This document shows positions 10,181 to 22,059 of a stretch of 64,000 nt of DNA, piece after piece. The DNA lies in the NCBI GenBank assembly GCA_016271365.2, contig CM028132.1:1188093001-1188157000 (forward strand). Direction: 5' to 3'. A program made the position numbers and the translations under genes. The notes beneath the pieces were generated by a model. The model was given only the letters and a program-made list of their open reading frames with translations, did not search any database and had not been told where the DNA came from. Numbering within the stretch: position 1 is the stretch's first letter; each line of letters opens with the position of its first letter. The DNA is from Neoceratodus forsteri. Lineage: Eukaryota > Chordata > Ceratodontiformes > Ceratodontidae.

Positions 10181-11760
10181 AGGACTTCCTGGTTTGGGCC
10201 AATTGGGACAAAGGGGACCTTGAGGAGTTCTTAGCTCAGGTGCCTTGTGGGAGAAACTGTGAACTCTAGTGTTTGGCACCTAAAGGAACCAATGGGAACA
10301 TAAGACTGTGACTGACAGCTCCCATAGCCAACCGGATTGCAGGAAAACCAGACAAGTCCGAGAACTGTTTTCAAATAGTGGCTAGTACAGCTTGAGCATT
10401 CGAACAGAGAGGAGCATCCAAGCTCTGTGGGGACCTACGTAGGATAGGCCTGCAATCGTCTTCTGAGAACCTCTTCGATCCCAAGAGGGGATCGAATTCA
10501 AGAATACTGCCTTTCTGCAGACTAAGAGGGTTGCTCTGCAAGGCGACTGAGATTGCAACCTGGCAGAGAACTGAAAGAGAAGAAAATAGACAGTCTAGTG
10601 TTTCTTCAGTTAAAGGTGCTGAGGCCTGCTGTGTTAGAAGATACTGTAATCCAGGGAGTCGTGATTGCCAGAAAGGAGCCAGCCCTATACAGCAATCGAC
10701 TGGCCTACCAGTTAGAGGTTTCACCAGCAAAACGAACTGCACCATTCTAGAGACATTTTCTGCATGTGGGCCCGTGCCATTTTGGCTGACGCTCTTTGTT
10801 CCTGTGCCAACTACAGTTTTCTGGCGAGAGACCAGTTTCGGGAATCCAGCCCCTGAGCAGCAAATCATCCACAGGTTGCAGCCACCTACAAGGGAAGGCC
10901 ATGCAGTGGAGGCGAGATGTTGTTGGCCCAATTTTCCCATGTGCAGCAACTTCAAGTTACTGGTCTTCATTTTGCCAGGCCTTCATCTATCTTCTGGTAC
11001 AGTGAGTAATTCCAGGGTAACTCCCTGCAATAATTACTTCAACTGTCTTTTGGTACCATCGGATTGCTTTCAATTAAATTACAAGGGTTTCAATGGACTA
11101 GGCCAGCCGGCCATGGATACAACTAGTTCAAAGTCTTGCCTGCCTACGTTTAATTATTTTCTTTCCTTCAAGGGCCCCAACAACAGCTGCAACACCGGCA
11201 ACCCTGGGCACCAGTTCTGGCCAGCCAGCATTTCATTCTGGGTAGCCAGTAGTTGTGAGACTGTTTACCAAAGGGACTAATTTGATTGCATGCAAAGTAA
11301 CCTGACACAAACCAGAACAGTAATCATTTGCTTAAACTCATGCCCCACCTTGTTCACGTCCCCTTAATAAACCAGATTTGCTGTTTACGTTTAAGCTGGC
11401 TTGTGAGCATATCATTGTTTGGTTTAAACTTACTGTGACTTGGGTAAAGGCGTTGGAAAGTGTATGCTTGCATTTAATATTGTTTTTCAGGGGGTTCCAG
11501 GGTCTTTTGTAAGAAGACCAAACCCCGGTGGTAAGTGCAAGGTGTGTGAGCATAATATTAACGCCTGTTGCAAACTGTCGATTAAATGTTGCTAATGGTA
11601 ACCATCAAATCACAGGAACTTAGTCACTAGGTGGGATTGTGGGTGGTTGTAGCTTCCCAGAGGGCTGTACCAGTCTAGATACCCACTCAAACTGTACTCT
11701 GGATGGAGGCACCAATCCATTGTGTTTACTGAGGGTAGGGGTACCCCGGTACTTGCTAAT
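10181..11760. other. unassigned; overlapping open frames on both strands
   Basis: A 249-codon plus frame (10,531-11,280) overlaps a 199-codon minus frame (10,371-10,970). Neither shows a domain, low-complexity bias or neighbouring gene signals that I recognise. An AATAAA lies at 11,366. The block could be the internal or LTR part of an unrecognised retroelement, or chance openness in GC-moderate DNA. Confidence 0.3.
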
Positions 11761-12275
11761 TTGGAACCCAGGCCCCTCATCCTGTTGTCAGGAAGACAGA
11801 CAGGAATAGTAGCCCTTGGAGTAGTGCCACCTAGGGGTTACAAATACAAAAAGAAACTGCATATTCGTGTGTGTGTATGTGTGTAACCATGATAACCAAC
11901 TCTTCCTCGATCGCCCACCCGCCACCACCACTCTCAACTTGATTCTCCCGATGTCAGTACCCCATAATGTACCCCAGAAATGTCCTTTTTTTTGCACTCA
12001 CACTTTTCTTTTCCTCCCAGCTCCATCAGATTCTGTGGCAACTCCATAGTGCCGCCCCCACCTGCAACCTTTTCAGCTCAAACTCATCATCTACTACACC
12101 CGAAAGTAATCTAAAACAACAAAAACAAAATAAAGCATTTTAGCAATTTTAACTGTGTGCGTGTGTGTATAAAGCAAATGGTCGGCTTCAGGATAAAAGT
12201 AGTGCAGAGCCGTTTAACCAGAATACATGAACTCAAGACCAAAAAGAGTACTGCTCAGCTAAATGCACTGGCACA

Positions 12276-12512
12276 AGTCCACTCCACTTCTAGGAGACAT
12301 TAAAAATATAAGTTTATTAAACATACAGGTTCTGTAGCAACCCACCCCCCAAATAAATGTCAACATTTCACACTGCTCTAGTGCTTTATCAAGCCTTGAT
12401 AAAGCGCTAGAGCAGTGTGAAACATTGACATTTATTTTGGGGGGAGGTGCTACAGAACCTGTATGTTTAATAAACATATATTTTTAACATTTCCTAGAAG
12501 TGGCGTGGACAG
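12276..12512. repeat. 237 bp near-perfect palindrome (foldback)
   Basis: Two arms of about 117 bp meet near 12,394 with almost no spacer (TTTATCAAG/CCTTGATAAA). They match with only a few mismatches or single-base gaps out to AGTCCAC on the left and GTGGACA on the right. Landmarks such as AACATACAGGTTCTGTAGC recur inverted on the other arm. No frame is conserved. This is best read as two head-to-head copies of a short element or a foldback MITE. Confidence 0.85.
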
Positions 12513-12535
12513 TGTGTGTGTGTGTGTGTGTGCAT
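12513..12535. repeat. (TG)n microsatellite
   Basis: Uninterrupted TG dinucleotides directly at the right edge of the palindrome. Confidence 0.85.
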
Positions 12536-12539
12536 GTGT

Positions 12540-12686
12540 AAAACCATGGCAACCATGTCCCAAGTCTCAACTAAACATAATTCTGATGTAGGCGGAGGAG
12601 CTATTTTATTACAAAAGTTACTTTAAATTATTTTTTTATAAAAAATTTTCATAAAAATTTTTTTTTTTACAGTGCCCATTTTCTAA
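12540..12686 (+). mobile_element. T DNA element, right end
   Basis: It ends in GCCCATTTTCTAA (12,674-12,686), the inverse of the T left terminus TTTAGAAAATGGGC. It also shares 'GGAGGAGCTATTT...TTACAGTGCCC' with the right end of the complete T copy at about 40,425-40,522. An H hairpin follows directly, as in the other copy. The left end of this copy was not identified. Confidence 0.55.
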
Positions 12687-12688
12687 GT

Positions 12689-12833
12689 GCAATAATACCC
12701 CCCGGGGGCAGTATTGTGCTATACTGGACCTTCCAGGGGCTATAAGCCCTCCGCCTGTGGCATCGGGTCTCGTTATGCCCCTGGGCGGTCCAGTATATAG
12801 CACAATACCACTCACCCTGTTGGGTATTATTGC
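12689..12833. mobile_element. H hairpin element, copy 1
   Basis: A 145 bp foldback with perfect 12 bp ends (GCAATAATACCC at 12,689-12,700, its complement at 12,822-12,833) and further matching inside the arms (CAGTATTGTGCTATACTGG against CCAGTATATAGCACAATAC). The right arm, read inverted, continues with ACAGGGTG after the end, as in the copies at 20,010 and 40,524. It has no coding capacity. Confidence 0.75.
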
Positions 12834-12956
12834 TTACTTAGATGAGTCAGTGTTTATGTCAAAAACATCGTTTTTGAACTCAAATCTCAGGATCATAGCA
12901 CCTAAGACTGCAAAATTTAGTGTGTACCATTTCAGCCCTAGGGAATAAGTGTTTTT

Positions 12957-13477
12957 TTCCCATATAGGTTTTTTTTCCTCCGTGAGCCCTGGCAAGTGGC
13001 TGTGGTCCACCTCATGGAGGAACTCAGTTCTCCGGTCCCACACATCCCTGCTCTTGTCGGCCCCAGAAATTCCCTGGCAGATTTTCCCCCACGGCAGGAC
13101 TAGGGTGGAGGGTGTCGGCTCCCCCCCCCCCGATACCTCACCCAGACACCGGGGATGACCCTCGGGGACACGGGGCCATCATGGGACCCTGCCAGGCTCC
13201 TTTTTCCTTTTTCTCCCATCCCCCTCCCTACCGACGTAATGACGTTGGCACGTGCCTCCCTGCCCATACTGCCCTCCGGCTGCCACCAGAGGGCAATCAA
13301 CAAGCAGGACAACAAGTCTCCCTTCCCTTGAGAGAGGAGAGCAGTTTCCAGATGTTCGATCCTCTCTCTCCCCCCTTCTGACCCCTGGTGGCCCAGGCTC
13401 GTTCCCGAACCTGGTTCACTAGCATGGTGCGAGGTGTAGCGATCAATGTCTTAACCTCCAGCACCACCCAGCTGGCA
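12957..13477 (-). mobile_element. S1 SINE, copy 2, with 16 bp TSD
   Basis: It is flanked by perfect direct repeats GGGAATAAGTGTTTTT at 12,941-12,956 and 13,478-13,493, which fixes both borders and gives a 521 bp insert. On the minus strand it starts with the S1 head (GGGTGGTGCTGGAGGTTAAG) and then a box-B-like CAGGTTCGGGAACGAG. The 3' end runs into an A-rich tract (GGAAAAAAAACC). A long TSD and an A-rich end are typical of L1-type target-primed reverse transcription. Confidence 0.85.
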
Positions 13478-13770
13478 GGGAATAAGTGTTTTTGAAAGTT
13501 CCATGCGAATTAGTGTGGTGGTTCATAAGTCATTGATTTGTAAAATTATGTGAAAATCCCCAAATTAAGATGCATTTTTTGGTGCTCTGATAGTGCAAAA
13601 AATGACACCAATTTAAATTATGAAGATTACAGTAGAGAGAGATATTTAGATATAGACACTCTTGTAAATATGTTAGGAAAATAAATGAGGGATACACAAC
13701 AGGGACCTGTGGAATACACTGTTTAGTTCATGAGTGCTGTTTGACCTTGGGTGACCTCATGAGTGATGTG

Positions 13771-14225
13771 AGGTCGCGAGGGCTACATCTCTAGTGCCCT
13801 CCCTGCTGCCGAGATCGACGCTGCCAGTGACGCTGGACACCCCGCCTCGAGGAGTCATGGTCGAGGGCCGCCTGAAATCACCCTCCCAGCCTCCCACAGT
13901 GTGCAGATCAATCCCCTCCCACCGAGGAGCCGGAGGTCGCGAGGGCTACATCTCTAGTGCCCTCCCTGCTGCCGAGATCGCCGCTGCCAGTGACGCCGGG
14001 ACACCCCCGCCCCCCGAGGAGCCGTTGGTCGTGAGGGCCGCCTGAAATCACCCTCCCAGCCTCCCCACAGTGTGCAGGTAATTCTTGGGCCTACAACTAT
14101 AATCGGGAGCCAGCCTACCTGAGGACGCTGTGCTTTTTCAGTCGGAGGCAGCTCACCTGAGGACGCCTGTTTTTGGCACCTTCTCCAGACTCCTGCACCC
14201 GCCTCCACCGCACCTTTGTTCTCCA
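13771..14225 (+). mobile_element. LINE Y 5'-region fragment with two monomers
   Basis: It contains a truncated monomer (13,771-13,906) and a full one (13,907-14,077), each with GGTCGCGAGGGCTACATCTC and CTGAAATCACCCTCCCAGCC. A downstream 'GCCAGCCTACCTGAGGACG' block (about 14,110-14,225) follows. The same order occurs at the start of LINE Y1 (14,582 onward), so this is a partial second copy of that 5' region. The sequence is GC-rich, unlike its surroundings. Confidence 0.7.
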
Positions 14226-14574
14226 GCTGTGTTCGAAAAAATTCACCTGCAATCGATCTAAGGGCATTCTACAGTTTCAAATTAAATATGCACAAATTGT
14301 TTTTCATATGCTTTTCCAGTTAGTTAAATGTTAAAAAAGAACTGTTGCATTCATTCCAAAAGTGTTGTATTGCTATGTTTATGCAAAATGGTTCAGACCC
14401 CCTTCAGAAGTTATATTTTTTGTATTTATGAAAGTATACAACTAATTTAACATACGCCTATTTACTGTTTAGTGCAGCCATTGCCTGCCATCTAGCCTCT
14501 CGCGTGCTCCAGTACCGCCCGCCCCCTAACGCTAATCCCCCTACCTGCCTACTTAACCTCATCTTTCTCCCCCT
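14226..14574. other. unassigned spacer between the two Y 5' regions
   Basis: AT-rich, no frame and no recognised repeat. From about 14,470 it becomes C-rich and leads into the pyrimidine tract just upstream of the monomer at 14,582. Confidence 0.4.
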
Positions 14575-17500
14575 CCCACAGATCAATCCCCTCCCACCGA
14601 GGAGCCGGAGGTCGCGAGGGCTACATCTCTAGTGCCTCCTGCTGCCGAGACCGCCGCTGCCAGTGACGCTGGACACCCCGCCTGAGGAGTCATGGTCATG
14701 AGGGCCTCCTGAAATCACCCTCCCAGCCTCCCACAGTGTGCAGGTAATTTGGGCCCACAACTACAATCGGAGCCAGCCTACCTGAGGACGCTGTGCTTTT
14801 TCAGTCGGGAGGCAGCCTACCTGAGGACGCTGTGCTTTTTGGCGCCTTCTCAGACTCGGCACCCGCCCACCGCACCTTTGTTTTCTCCAGCCGGTGCTCC
14901 GAGAGCCTGCCGAACGCCAGCGCTCGCCCCCACCGCCCCACCACTACCCTTGGTCGGCTTGTCGCTATATTAAGTATTTTCTGTCACATGAGGTGCGCCA
15001 GAACCAATCAGCCTACTTTCCCATTTGCTGGTTATATTTTTCCAGCACTAGAGGGAGCCTGCTCTCACTTTCTGCTCTTCTTGGGAGATGTCACTCTTAG
15101 CTTAAACCGTGCTATGCTGGCTCTCCTCTTATCCCTGCCTTTACTTGCTCCCCACCCCACTATATCCCCCCTACCTGCCCTCGACTAAAACACCCTCCAC
15201 TCTCAGTACTCTGGTCTCCTATCAGACTGCCCAACAACTATCTCCCAGGCCATCCCCCATATCCCTCCCTGCATCTGGATCACCTCACTACCCCCACCCA
15301 CCCACCCACCACCTAAGTGCTACCTCAGTATTGTGATTTTTATCACAAGTGGTCTCTCTCGCTAGCGCCCACGGTTCTATTCTCCTTCCCATCCCATGCA
15401 CCTCCCTGGTAAGGTCTCGCACCACGATGTACCCCACCCCAGCAACCAACACCTGGCGAGGCGCCTAATTTTTCTGCTGCTCCTGCTCTCCGCAATGTGC
15501 ACCAACCCGGGCCTGTCACCTCAACCCTGCTCAGCTCACGGAGGCAAAGGCCTCAATCGCTTTTATCAATATATGCAGTCTCCTAAGAAAACTGTTGCCT
15601 CCAGTGCTGGGTTTCCCAACACCTCCGACATTCTCATGCTTGCAGAAACCTGGCTCTCCCCTCACGCCTGACTATGCCGTCTCTTCCAGGTTTTTCCTGT
15701 TTAGGGCCGAGAGGATGGGCAGGCGGAGGGGGGTGTGCATCTACTCAGCGCGACTCTTACCCTCGGTCACGCCTCTCCAACCCCGAGCTTAGCTACGGAG
15801 CTAAGCCATTACTTTAAAAATCTCCCCACCCAGGTCATGGCCCCATTTATCTAACCGTAGTTTACCTACCCCGGGCCGAAAGATCTTATGTCACTCCCTT
15901 CTTGACTACCTATCCACCCTACCCTGAAGGCCGAACAACTAATCTTGGGCACTTAAACACCAACTGGCTCAGCCCATCTTCTGACAATATAAAGAATGAG
16001 CTTGCAGCCCTTGACCTGTCTCAAATGGTCACCCAGCCCACTAGGCTTAACAAAGTAACAGGAACTAGTTCCTTCTGGATGTAGTCCTCTCCAACCGCCA
16101 CATAAAATAGATCTGTTCAAGTCCTTGGACTCACCCAGTGACCACTCCCCATCATCTGCTCTTGGTCATCCCCATCCAGCCCGGGTACTGCAGGACCCCA
16201 CGACTGCTTTTCTCCTCCAGAGGCCTTGTCAACCTCAAACCACCTCACCCAAATCAACTGGACCCCAGTGGCCTGCGACCTGACATCAACTCTGCCCTAA
16301 CTTACCCTCACCACAGCTTAACCATGCCTGTGATCAGTTTGCCCCTTCCGCATTCCCAAGTTAAAACGGTCTGCTGCATGGATAACCCCTGCACTGATCC
16401 AACAACTAAAAAGAGATAACCTTGGCACATAGCTAATGACTCCGTAGATTGGCCGATAGGTGTTTCACAGGGCAGCCTGCACCAATGCACCTGGATCATC
16501 AAGCAGGCAAAGCAATACTACCAGGCTGCGCTGACATCTTCCTGGGCTCGCCCAGAGCTTTTGGGACAACATAAAAGAACTGAATGGTAAAGCCCGCCCC
16601 CCCATCCCAGATTGTCATAAATGGGCTGTCTCAAATGACCTAACGATATCGCTGACTGCCTTAATAAGACTTTCACAGATTTAAGTGCTGTCCTGCCTGC
16701 CCACTTTTTTGACCCGGTTGCACACCCACTCATACTCCCACTTCCAGGCCACAATTCCACTTCCAAATGATCTCACCACATGATGCCAAATCTTTCTTAT
16801 TAAGGTCCCTTGCCTCTCAGAACCCAAGTAGTGACCCTCTTGACTCAAAATACTCCGCCTCACGCTAGATGTCATGCTTACCCCTCACGCTTTATCATAA
16901 ATAAATCCTTAAGCCTAGGCCACTCCCGGAGGCCTGGAAGCATGCTGAAATAACCCATCCACAAGTCTGGGACCGCTGCTTGCCTAACAACTACAGGCCC
17001 ATCTCCATCCTCCCCTTATCCAAAGCCTTAGAAAAATAATAAACTCACAGCTCACGGAATACCTTTTCTAAATACAACCTTCTATGTCCGAGCAACATGG
17101 GTTTCTGGCCCTGGCCATAGCACATCCACTGCCCTCCTGGAATTCTCCCATCACATGCACTCCGCACTTGACAATGGTCAGCTTGCAGGGGTGGCTTGCA
17201 GACCTTCCAAGGCTTTTTGACACGGTGAGCCACCCCTGCTATTACACTCCTGAGCAATCTGGCTCTCATCCAACCCCTTAAGTGGTTCACAAGCTATCTT
17301 CACAACAGGACCCAAAGAGTCAAGCTAAATGGAACTCTTCCTCCAACCTACCCGTACTCTCTGTCCCGCAAGGCTCGATCCTTGGACCGAATCTTTTCAG
17401 CCTATTCCTGAACACCTCCCTAGTTCCTGTTCCAGCAAAATACTACTCTATGCAGACGACGCTGTAATTCTAGCTACTCACCCGACCTCTCCTCTCCAAG

Positions 17501-18567
17501 TCATATTACAAAGCGCCTTCCTTCAAAACCAAAAATGGTTCAATAACCATCGCTCAGTCCTTAATCCAAAGAAAACAAAGTCCATGCTATTCTCACATCG
17601 GCAAAACAGCGCCAAGGACTTTCCTCCACATCACCACCAGCACGCCTCCCAATTGAACTAGTAACATCCTATAAGTACCTGGGCATTACCTTTGACTCGG
17701 CCTTACTTTCCATGCCCACCTCAAAGCCTTGTCATCTGCCATGAACTCCAGGATTGGGCTTTCTACCGCCACAAAGACTGCCTCCTGAACCCGCCCCTAA
17801 AACTAGCGCCATCGCCTCATCGGTGTTATCACTGGCTGACTACAGGCTCCCAATCTACGCTGCTGCTGACACCACTGCCTTATCTAAAGTCCAGACTGCT
17901 ATTAACAAAGCCTGTAGGCTCCTTACCGGTGCCCACAGCAGAACCCACACCTGTCTGCTATACTCCACCACAAATATACTCACTCTTGAGGAAAGACTGA
18001 AATATCAAACCTGCCTGCTGGCCAAAAAGTCCATGTCAGGCCTTTGCCCTCCTGGGGTCTCTGGACCCTTGCAGTTGGCTACTAGGTCCCTGCCCACCCG
18101 CAAGTCCTCCACTGCTACCTTCGTTGTTCCCAGGGCCAGGACCTCTCGCTGCCAAAGGTCTTTCCATCACTTGGCTCCGCATTGGTTCAACTCCCTTCCT
18201 GAATCTATCTCCAAGATCCCGGGGATTGGCCACTAAACCACCAGAAGCATATTATTGACAGCCATTGCTGCAAATGCCTGCAGCTACCTAAACCCGGTCC
18301 CACTACATAATTTGTCTGAGACTAGCTGTTAGTTGTGTGATGTATCTATTGCTTTGTTACAATGCGTGTACCTTTACACATGTTTGTACCAGTATAGCTG
18401 CTGCCTGTAATTTCCAAGTGTGTTTATGTATCTTCACCCGTATGTTCACCCCTGTCTCAAACTCACTTAATTGTTGTCTCCCCCCCTTATGACGAGGTAC
18501 CTTTGTAAACGAGTCCATGACTCAAAGGTTGTAAAACTGATTTCTCCAATAAATAAATAAAATAAAT
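14575..18567 (+). mobile_element. LINE Y1 (non-LTR retrotransposon, near full length)
   Basis: 5' region: one monomer (14,582-14,743), a twice-repeated CCTACCTGAGGACGCTGTGC block (14,778-14,840), then GC-rich leader to about 15,390. The ORF region is 15,396-18,236. The 3' UTR ends with a tandem AATAAATAAATAAAATAAAT tail at 18,548-18,567. Two further members of the same type are at 25,300-28,525 and 55,541-58,773. The clade was not determined; RT and C-terminal blocks point to the broad CR1/L2/Rex group. Confidence 0.75.
15396..18236 (+). pseudogene. LINE Y1 ORF2 (endonuclease-reverse transcriptase), broken
   Basis: Fragments in changing frames. There is an N-terminal hydrophobic stretch (LIFLLLLLSAM, about 15,465) followed by TNPG. 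The EN start ends in DILMLAETWLSP (about 15,630-15,665). RT block VPQGSILGPNLFSLF lies at about 17,365-17,405 in the frame of 17,282-17,467. The catalytic LLYADDAVIL is at about 17,442-17,470 in the next frame, and LNPKKTKSMLF at 17,560. C-terminal blocks include LPIYAAADTTALSKVQTAIN and LLTGAHSRTHTCLLY (about 17,850-17,960). Many frameshifts separate them, so the copy cannot encode a working enzyme. Confidence 0.75.
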
Positions 18568-19015
18568 CCTGTTTATGCATCACTAAGATTTATCTGGTTG
18601 ATCCTGTGTTCAACAATTAGTTTGGCTGTATTTTGTAATCAAATTTATCTGGTTGATCCTGTGTTGGACAGTTTGTGTTATGTATCTCACCGATACTGCA
18701 ATTAGCGGCTTCTGTGGCAGTTTGCATCTGGAGAGAGACGCAGCAACATTTGCATGGGCAGAGAGTCAGCACTGTGGGGCCCGGGTTGCAGGCAAGCTGG
18801 GGGACTTTTTAAGAAAAAGGTACTGTTGTTTTTCTTGGCTGGAGCTGGGGAAGTGTGTGGAGGTACAGAGAAGTCAGGACGAGTGGGTGGGAATGAATAT
18901 TTCTGAAGGGTCTGTGTGAGTTTGAAGTCGAAACGGATCATGACAGGAATGGTTTCGGGGGGGTTAGTGGTTTGTGATCTGGTTACGGCAGGAGAGGGGG
19001 ATGATTGATGGCAGG
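18568..19015. other. unassigned; short direct repeat
   Basis: ATTTATCTGGTTGATCCTGT occurs twice (about 18,589 and 18,645), giving a 56 bp spaced duplication. Nothing else recognised; the frame 18,653-18,919 has no known domain. Confidence 0.4.
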
Positions 19016-19019
19016 GTGT

Positions 19020-19093
19020 TGAATAAATGGTGGTTGACCGACATTAAGGTGTTGGATAAATCTTAGAACCGCTGTTTATTCAACACCAGTGAG
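19020..19093. repeat. small inverted repeat
   Basis: GGTGTTGAATAAATGGTGGTT is answered by AACCGCTGTTTATTCAACACC about 30 bp later, so the segment can form a hairpin. It does not share the H termini. Confidence 0.6.
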
Positions 19094-20009
19094 AATAAAT
19101 GGATTTATTTAACTGCTTTGGTGCCCACTCCTATTGCATAAATCGTGTTATAAACTGGGTGATGAAAATGGAGGAAGCTGATTGGCTGAGAGGTCTTTGA
19201 AGCTGTGATGATATCTGACTACATACTCATGGCTTCAAAAAACCTCCGGCCACCAGCCTCCTCACTCCCAACAAGTTTCTCCAACAGCAATGTTCCCCCA
19301 TCCCTCACTCCTGACCGTAAACCAAAACCACAAGTAACACTCAGAACAACCCCCATTTAAAAAATTTCAGCAAATTGCCACTAAGCAATTTACAAGAGGC
19401 TCGACAGCAGGTGTTATGTTCCTGTAGATCTGAGACAGACCCCAACTCGTGCCAACAAAACGCTAAGCCCTCGCCACCACACTGACTAAGAGAAATGTTG
19501 CCAGTGGTGCCCAAGTACCCCCCAAGTAAGAAACCTTCCCTTAGAAGTATGGCATGAGCACTGTGGGCAAAAACCGTTAAATCCAGGTTGAAATCTTACC
19601 AAGACATCGCAAGAAAAAAACCTGTCACCTCGAGGAGCCGTGCGCGGTGCAGGTCGGTAGGCAGTTTCCCAGTAAAACAATTGTGGTACACATCGTTAAG
19701 CAGTTTCTAAGTAAAACAAAAAACAGGGCATATACTACAAACAGAGAAACAGACCACAGAAGCAATCTTTTTTTTCAAGCTGTCTGTGTGTGGGGGTGGG
19801 GGGTTGGGGGCATGGGCAGAACACATAGGGAGATGTCCCTACACTACCTACAACCAGCTCCCACAACAGTGCCACCTGCTGACCTTAACCCAAATAGAAC
19901 TATTTTCTGAAACAGTATTCCTACACTACCTCTTAGAAATATATTTTTTTAATATTTGATTTTCTGTCAATGTTTTATTTACACCAGTTTTGTAATCCAG
20001 TTCATAATA
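19094..20009. other. unassigned stretch
   Basis: No supported gene or element. A G-rich run at about 19,790-19,812 and scattered short frames only. Confidence 0.4.
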
Positions 20010-20151
20010 GCAACAATGCACGACAGGGTGTGGTATATCATGGGATATCGTCACTTCGGCTGTTGGACATGCTCGGCCTGCAGCCTCGTGTCCAACCACC
20101 TGAGGCATGACGATATCCCATTATACACCACACCCTGTTGTGCATTATTGC
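20010..20151. mobile_element. H hairpin element, copy 2 (stand-alone)
   Basis: A 142 bp foldback. The left arm reads GCAACAATGCACGACAGGGT, and the inverted right arm reads GCAATAATGCACAACAGGGT. Matching continues inward through TGGTATA/TATACCA-like and GGGATATCGTC/GACGATATCCC blocks. The termini correspond to copies 1 and 3. This copy has no recognisable T element next to it, so H can exist alone. Non-coding. Confidence 0.75.
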
Positions 20152-21279
20152 TTAATTATTTAAGCTAATAACAGTGGGTGGATGTGGGAGGATTTACTCA
20201 TGGCTGGCGGTCAACTCGCCAGATGTGGTAAACCTCCATAACCCACACCTCCTAGTGATTTATTGTGATTATACCTTGGCTGTCTTTATTTTTGTAAAAA
20301 AGTAATACAGAAAAGACTTTTGTTTTTTTATTTTAAATTGTTTTTGTTTCGTTTATTGTTGTGCGAGATAAAATAGTTCTGGGTTTCTGTGTTGCCAGTG
20401 GTGGTGGAGTGTCATCGCTGGATGTGTGTTTCCGGGTTTTGACAGGGGCAAAGACAGATGCCAGAAATGTTTGAACTGTGGCGTCCGTCTAGAAATTCTT
20501 TTTTTTTTTTTGTCAGTCTAGAACATCTATTTTTTTTGTGGCAAAAATGTATTCTGACGAGTGAATGGATGTGGACAGCCATGGAGTTTGCTGTTTTTTA
20601 GGCATGGACGTTCTTGATGCTGTGCTCAGCTTGTGATGTCGCCTGGCAGAATGAGGAGGAGTAATGGCAGGTACGTTTTGTGAATGTCGCCGCTCCATTT
20701 CATTTTTGTTGAAAAGGCAGTTATCACTGGAAGTTGATCATTTGGGAAGCATGGTAATGCAGGGTGGATATGTGGACAGAGACGGACGTTTAGTGGGGAT
20801 TTAAGATGGTGGTTATGTGATGCCAGCTATAGGGGTCGGATGGATTTGGGAGATACGGCTGACTGGCACCTCTACCATGGATATATCATAGGATTTACCA
20901 TGGCAGAAATGTGCCAGCCTGCCAATCACAGTACAGGATTTTGACCTTATTTTTATGTCCATGGTATAATTTGGGATAAACATTTACTTTCACTTAGAAC
21001 ATGTTATTTCCACTTAGAATCTGGAACTAGAACACAGAGAACAGTGGCTTAGACAGATAGTTTATAATGGAAAGAAACAATGTGAAACAATAATAAAACA
21101 TTACAAATAACATGGAATATCTCAAATACATTATGGGTTACAGTGGAATAACTCATTTATCGCCACGCATAATTCCTTCATAACTAACTTGTGACATTAT
21201 CAGTCGTTAGTTTATGGATCATACCACTCACTGAGTTACAGTGGAATAATACATTTTTCTCTACACATGAGTGATAATT
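20152..21279. other. unassigned; weak inverted and direct repeats
   Basis: An imperfect hairpin at about 20,870-20,928 pairs CTGGCACCTCTACCATGG with CCATGGCAGAAATGTGCCAG. A spaced duplication of GTTACAGTGGAATAA occurs at about 21,138 and 21,237. No coding frame with a recognisable domain. Confidence 0.4.
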
Positions 21280-21360
21280 TATTTGTTTATTTATTTGTTA
21301 TTTTTTACCAGGAAAGGCACAGTAAGCTTTGTCAGCTTGTTTCCAGGAGTGTCCGGGGGT
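21280..21360 (-). mobile_element. LINE Y-type 3' end fragment
   Basis: On the minus strand it reads GGAAACAAGCTGACAAAGC, then CTTTCCTGGTAAAAAATAA and an AAATAAAT-type tail. It is similar to the fragment at 52,565-52,640 and to the tail of the MIR-like SINE at 541-730. Confidence 0.5.
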
Positions 21361-22059
21361 GGGGTTATGTGGACCTGTTGTTTATTGATGGGAGAATGTT
21401 GGCCATGCCATTCGGAAATGCTGCTACTCATCATCGATAAATGTCATGGGATCTTTTTCTTCCACCTGGACAACGACCCGAGATGGGCAGAAGGGACCTT
21501 GGTTTAACGTCACAATCAAAGGATAGACCTTCATATCTCACTTGTGGCTTTGCCACTTGTGAGTTATGGGTCTTACCACTCACAGGTGGAGCTAAATATA
21601 TCCTTCCACTACAACTCATTATGTACAGTATTCCCAGTATATAGTTAGTTCAAGTTTGACAACTTGTTCACCTGTCCGTTGTTGTATGGATTAGCTTACT
21701 CCCAGATAATGCAAACAGGTTTGTACTATCTTACATACAGCATTGTGCAGCTCTCTGATAGATGAACAGAAGAAGAATGACTGTGGTGGTTCTTGATAAT
21801 TGGATTCCAGTGCCCCCATTAAGTCAAGAAAGACCTTACTGACATAAATGTTGAATGGCAGGAAACTGGTTGATATAAATCTTGAAACAGCAAAATTTGG
21901 GCCTGATTGGGTGATTATGGGTGAACTTTTTTTTAGCCAATGATTTTGGTGAGTCTCAAGAGCAGCACTGAGGTGTTGGCTAGACTGAGATAGCAGCAAG
22001 AGGAGTAGGAGTTCATGGAAGGGGAAGCAGGGGAAGAGATTAACTCAGACACTATTCGA
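21361..22059. other. unassigned stretch
   Basis: No supported gene. CACTTGTG/CACTTGTGAG duplications near 21,540-21,565 only. The segment may include unrecognised LINE 3' sequence. Confidence 0.35.

Noticed and set aside
12276..12512. Rho-independent terminator or riboswitch
   Set aside because: The setting is a eukaryotic repeat region; the palindrome is far too long and has no adjacent gene.
6413..12686. One T element spanning 6,413 to 12,686
   Set aside because: Left and right termini fit, but the 6 kb between consists of unrelated or unassigned sequence; separate fragments are equally likely.
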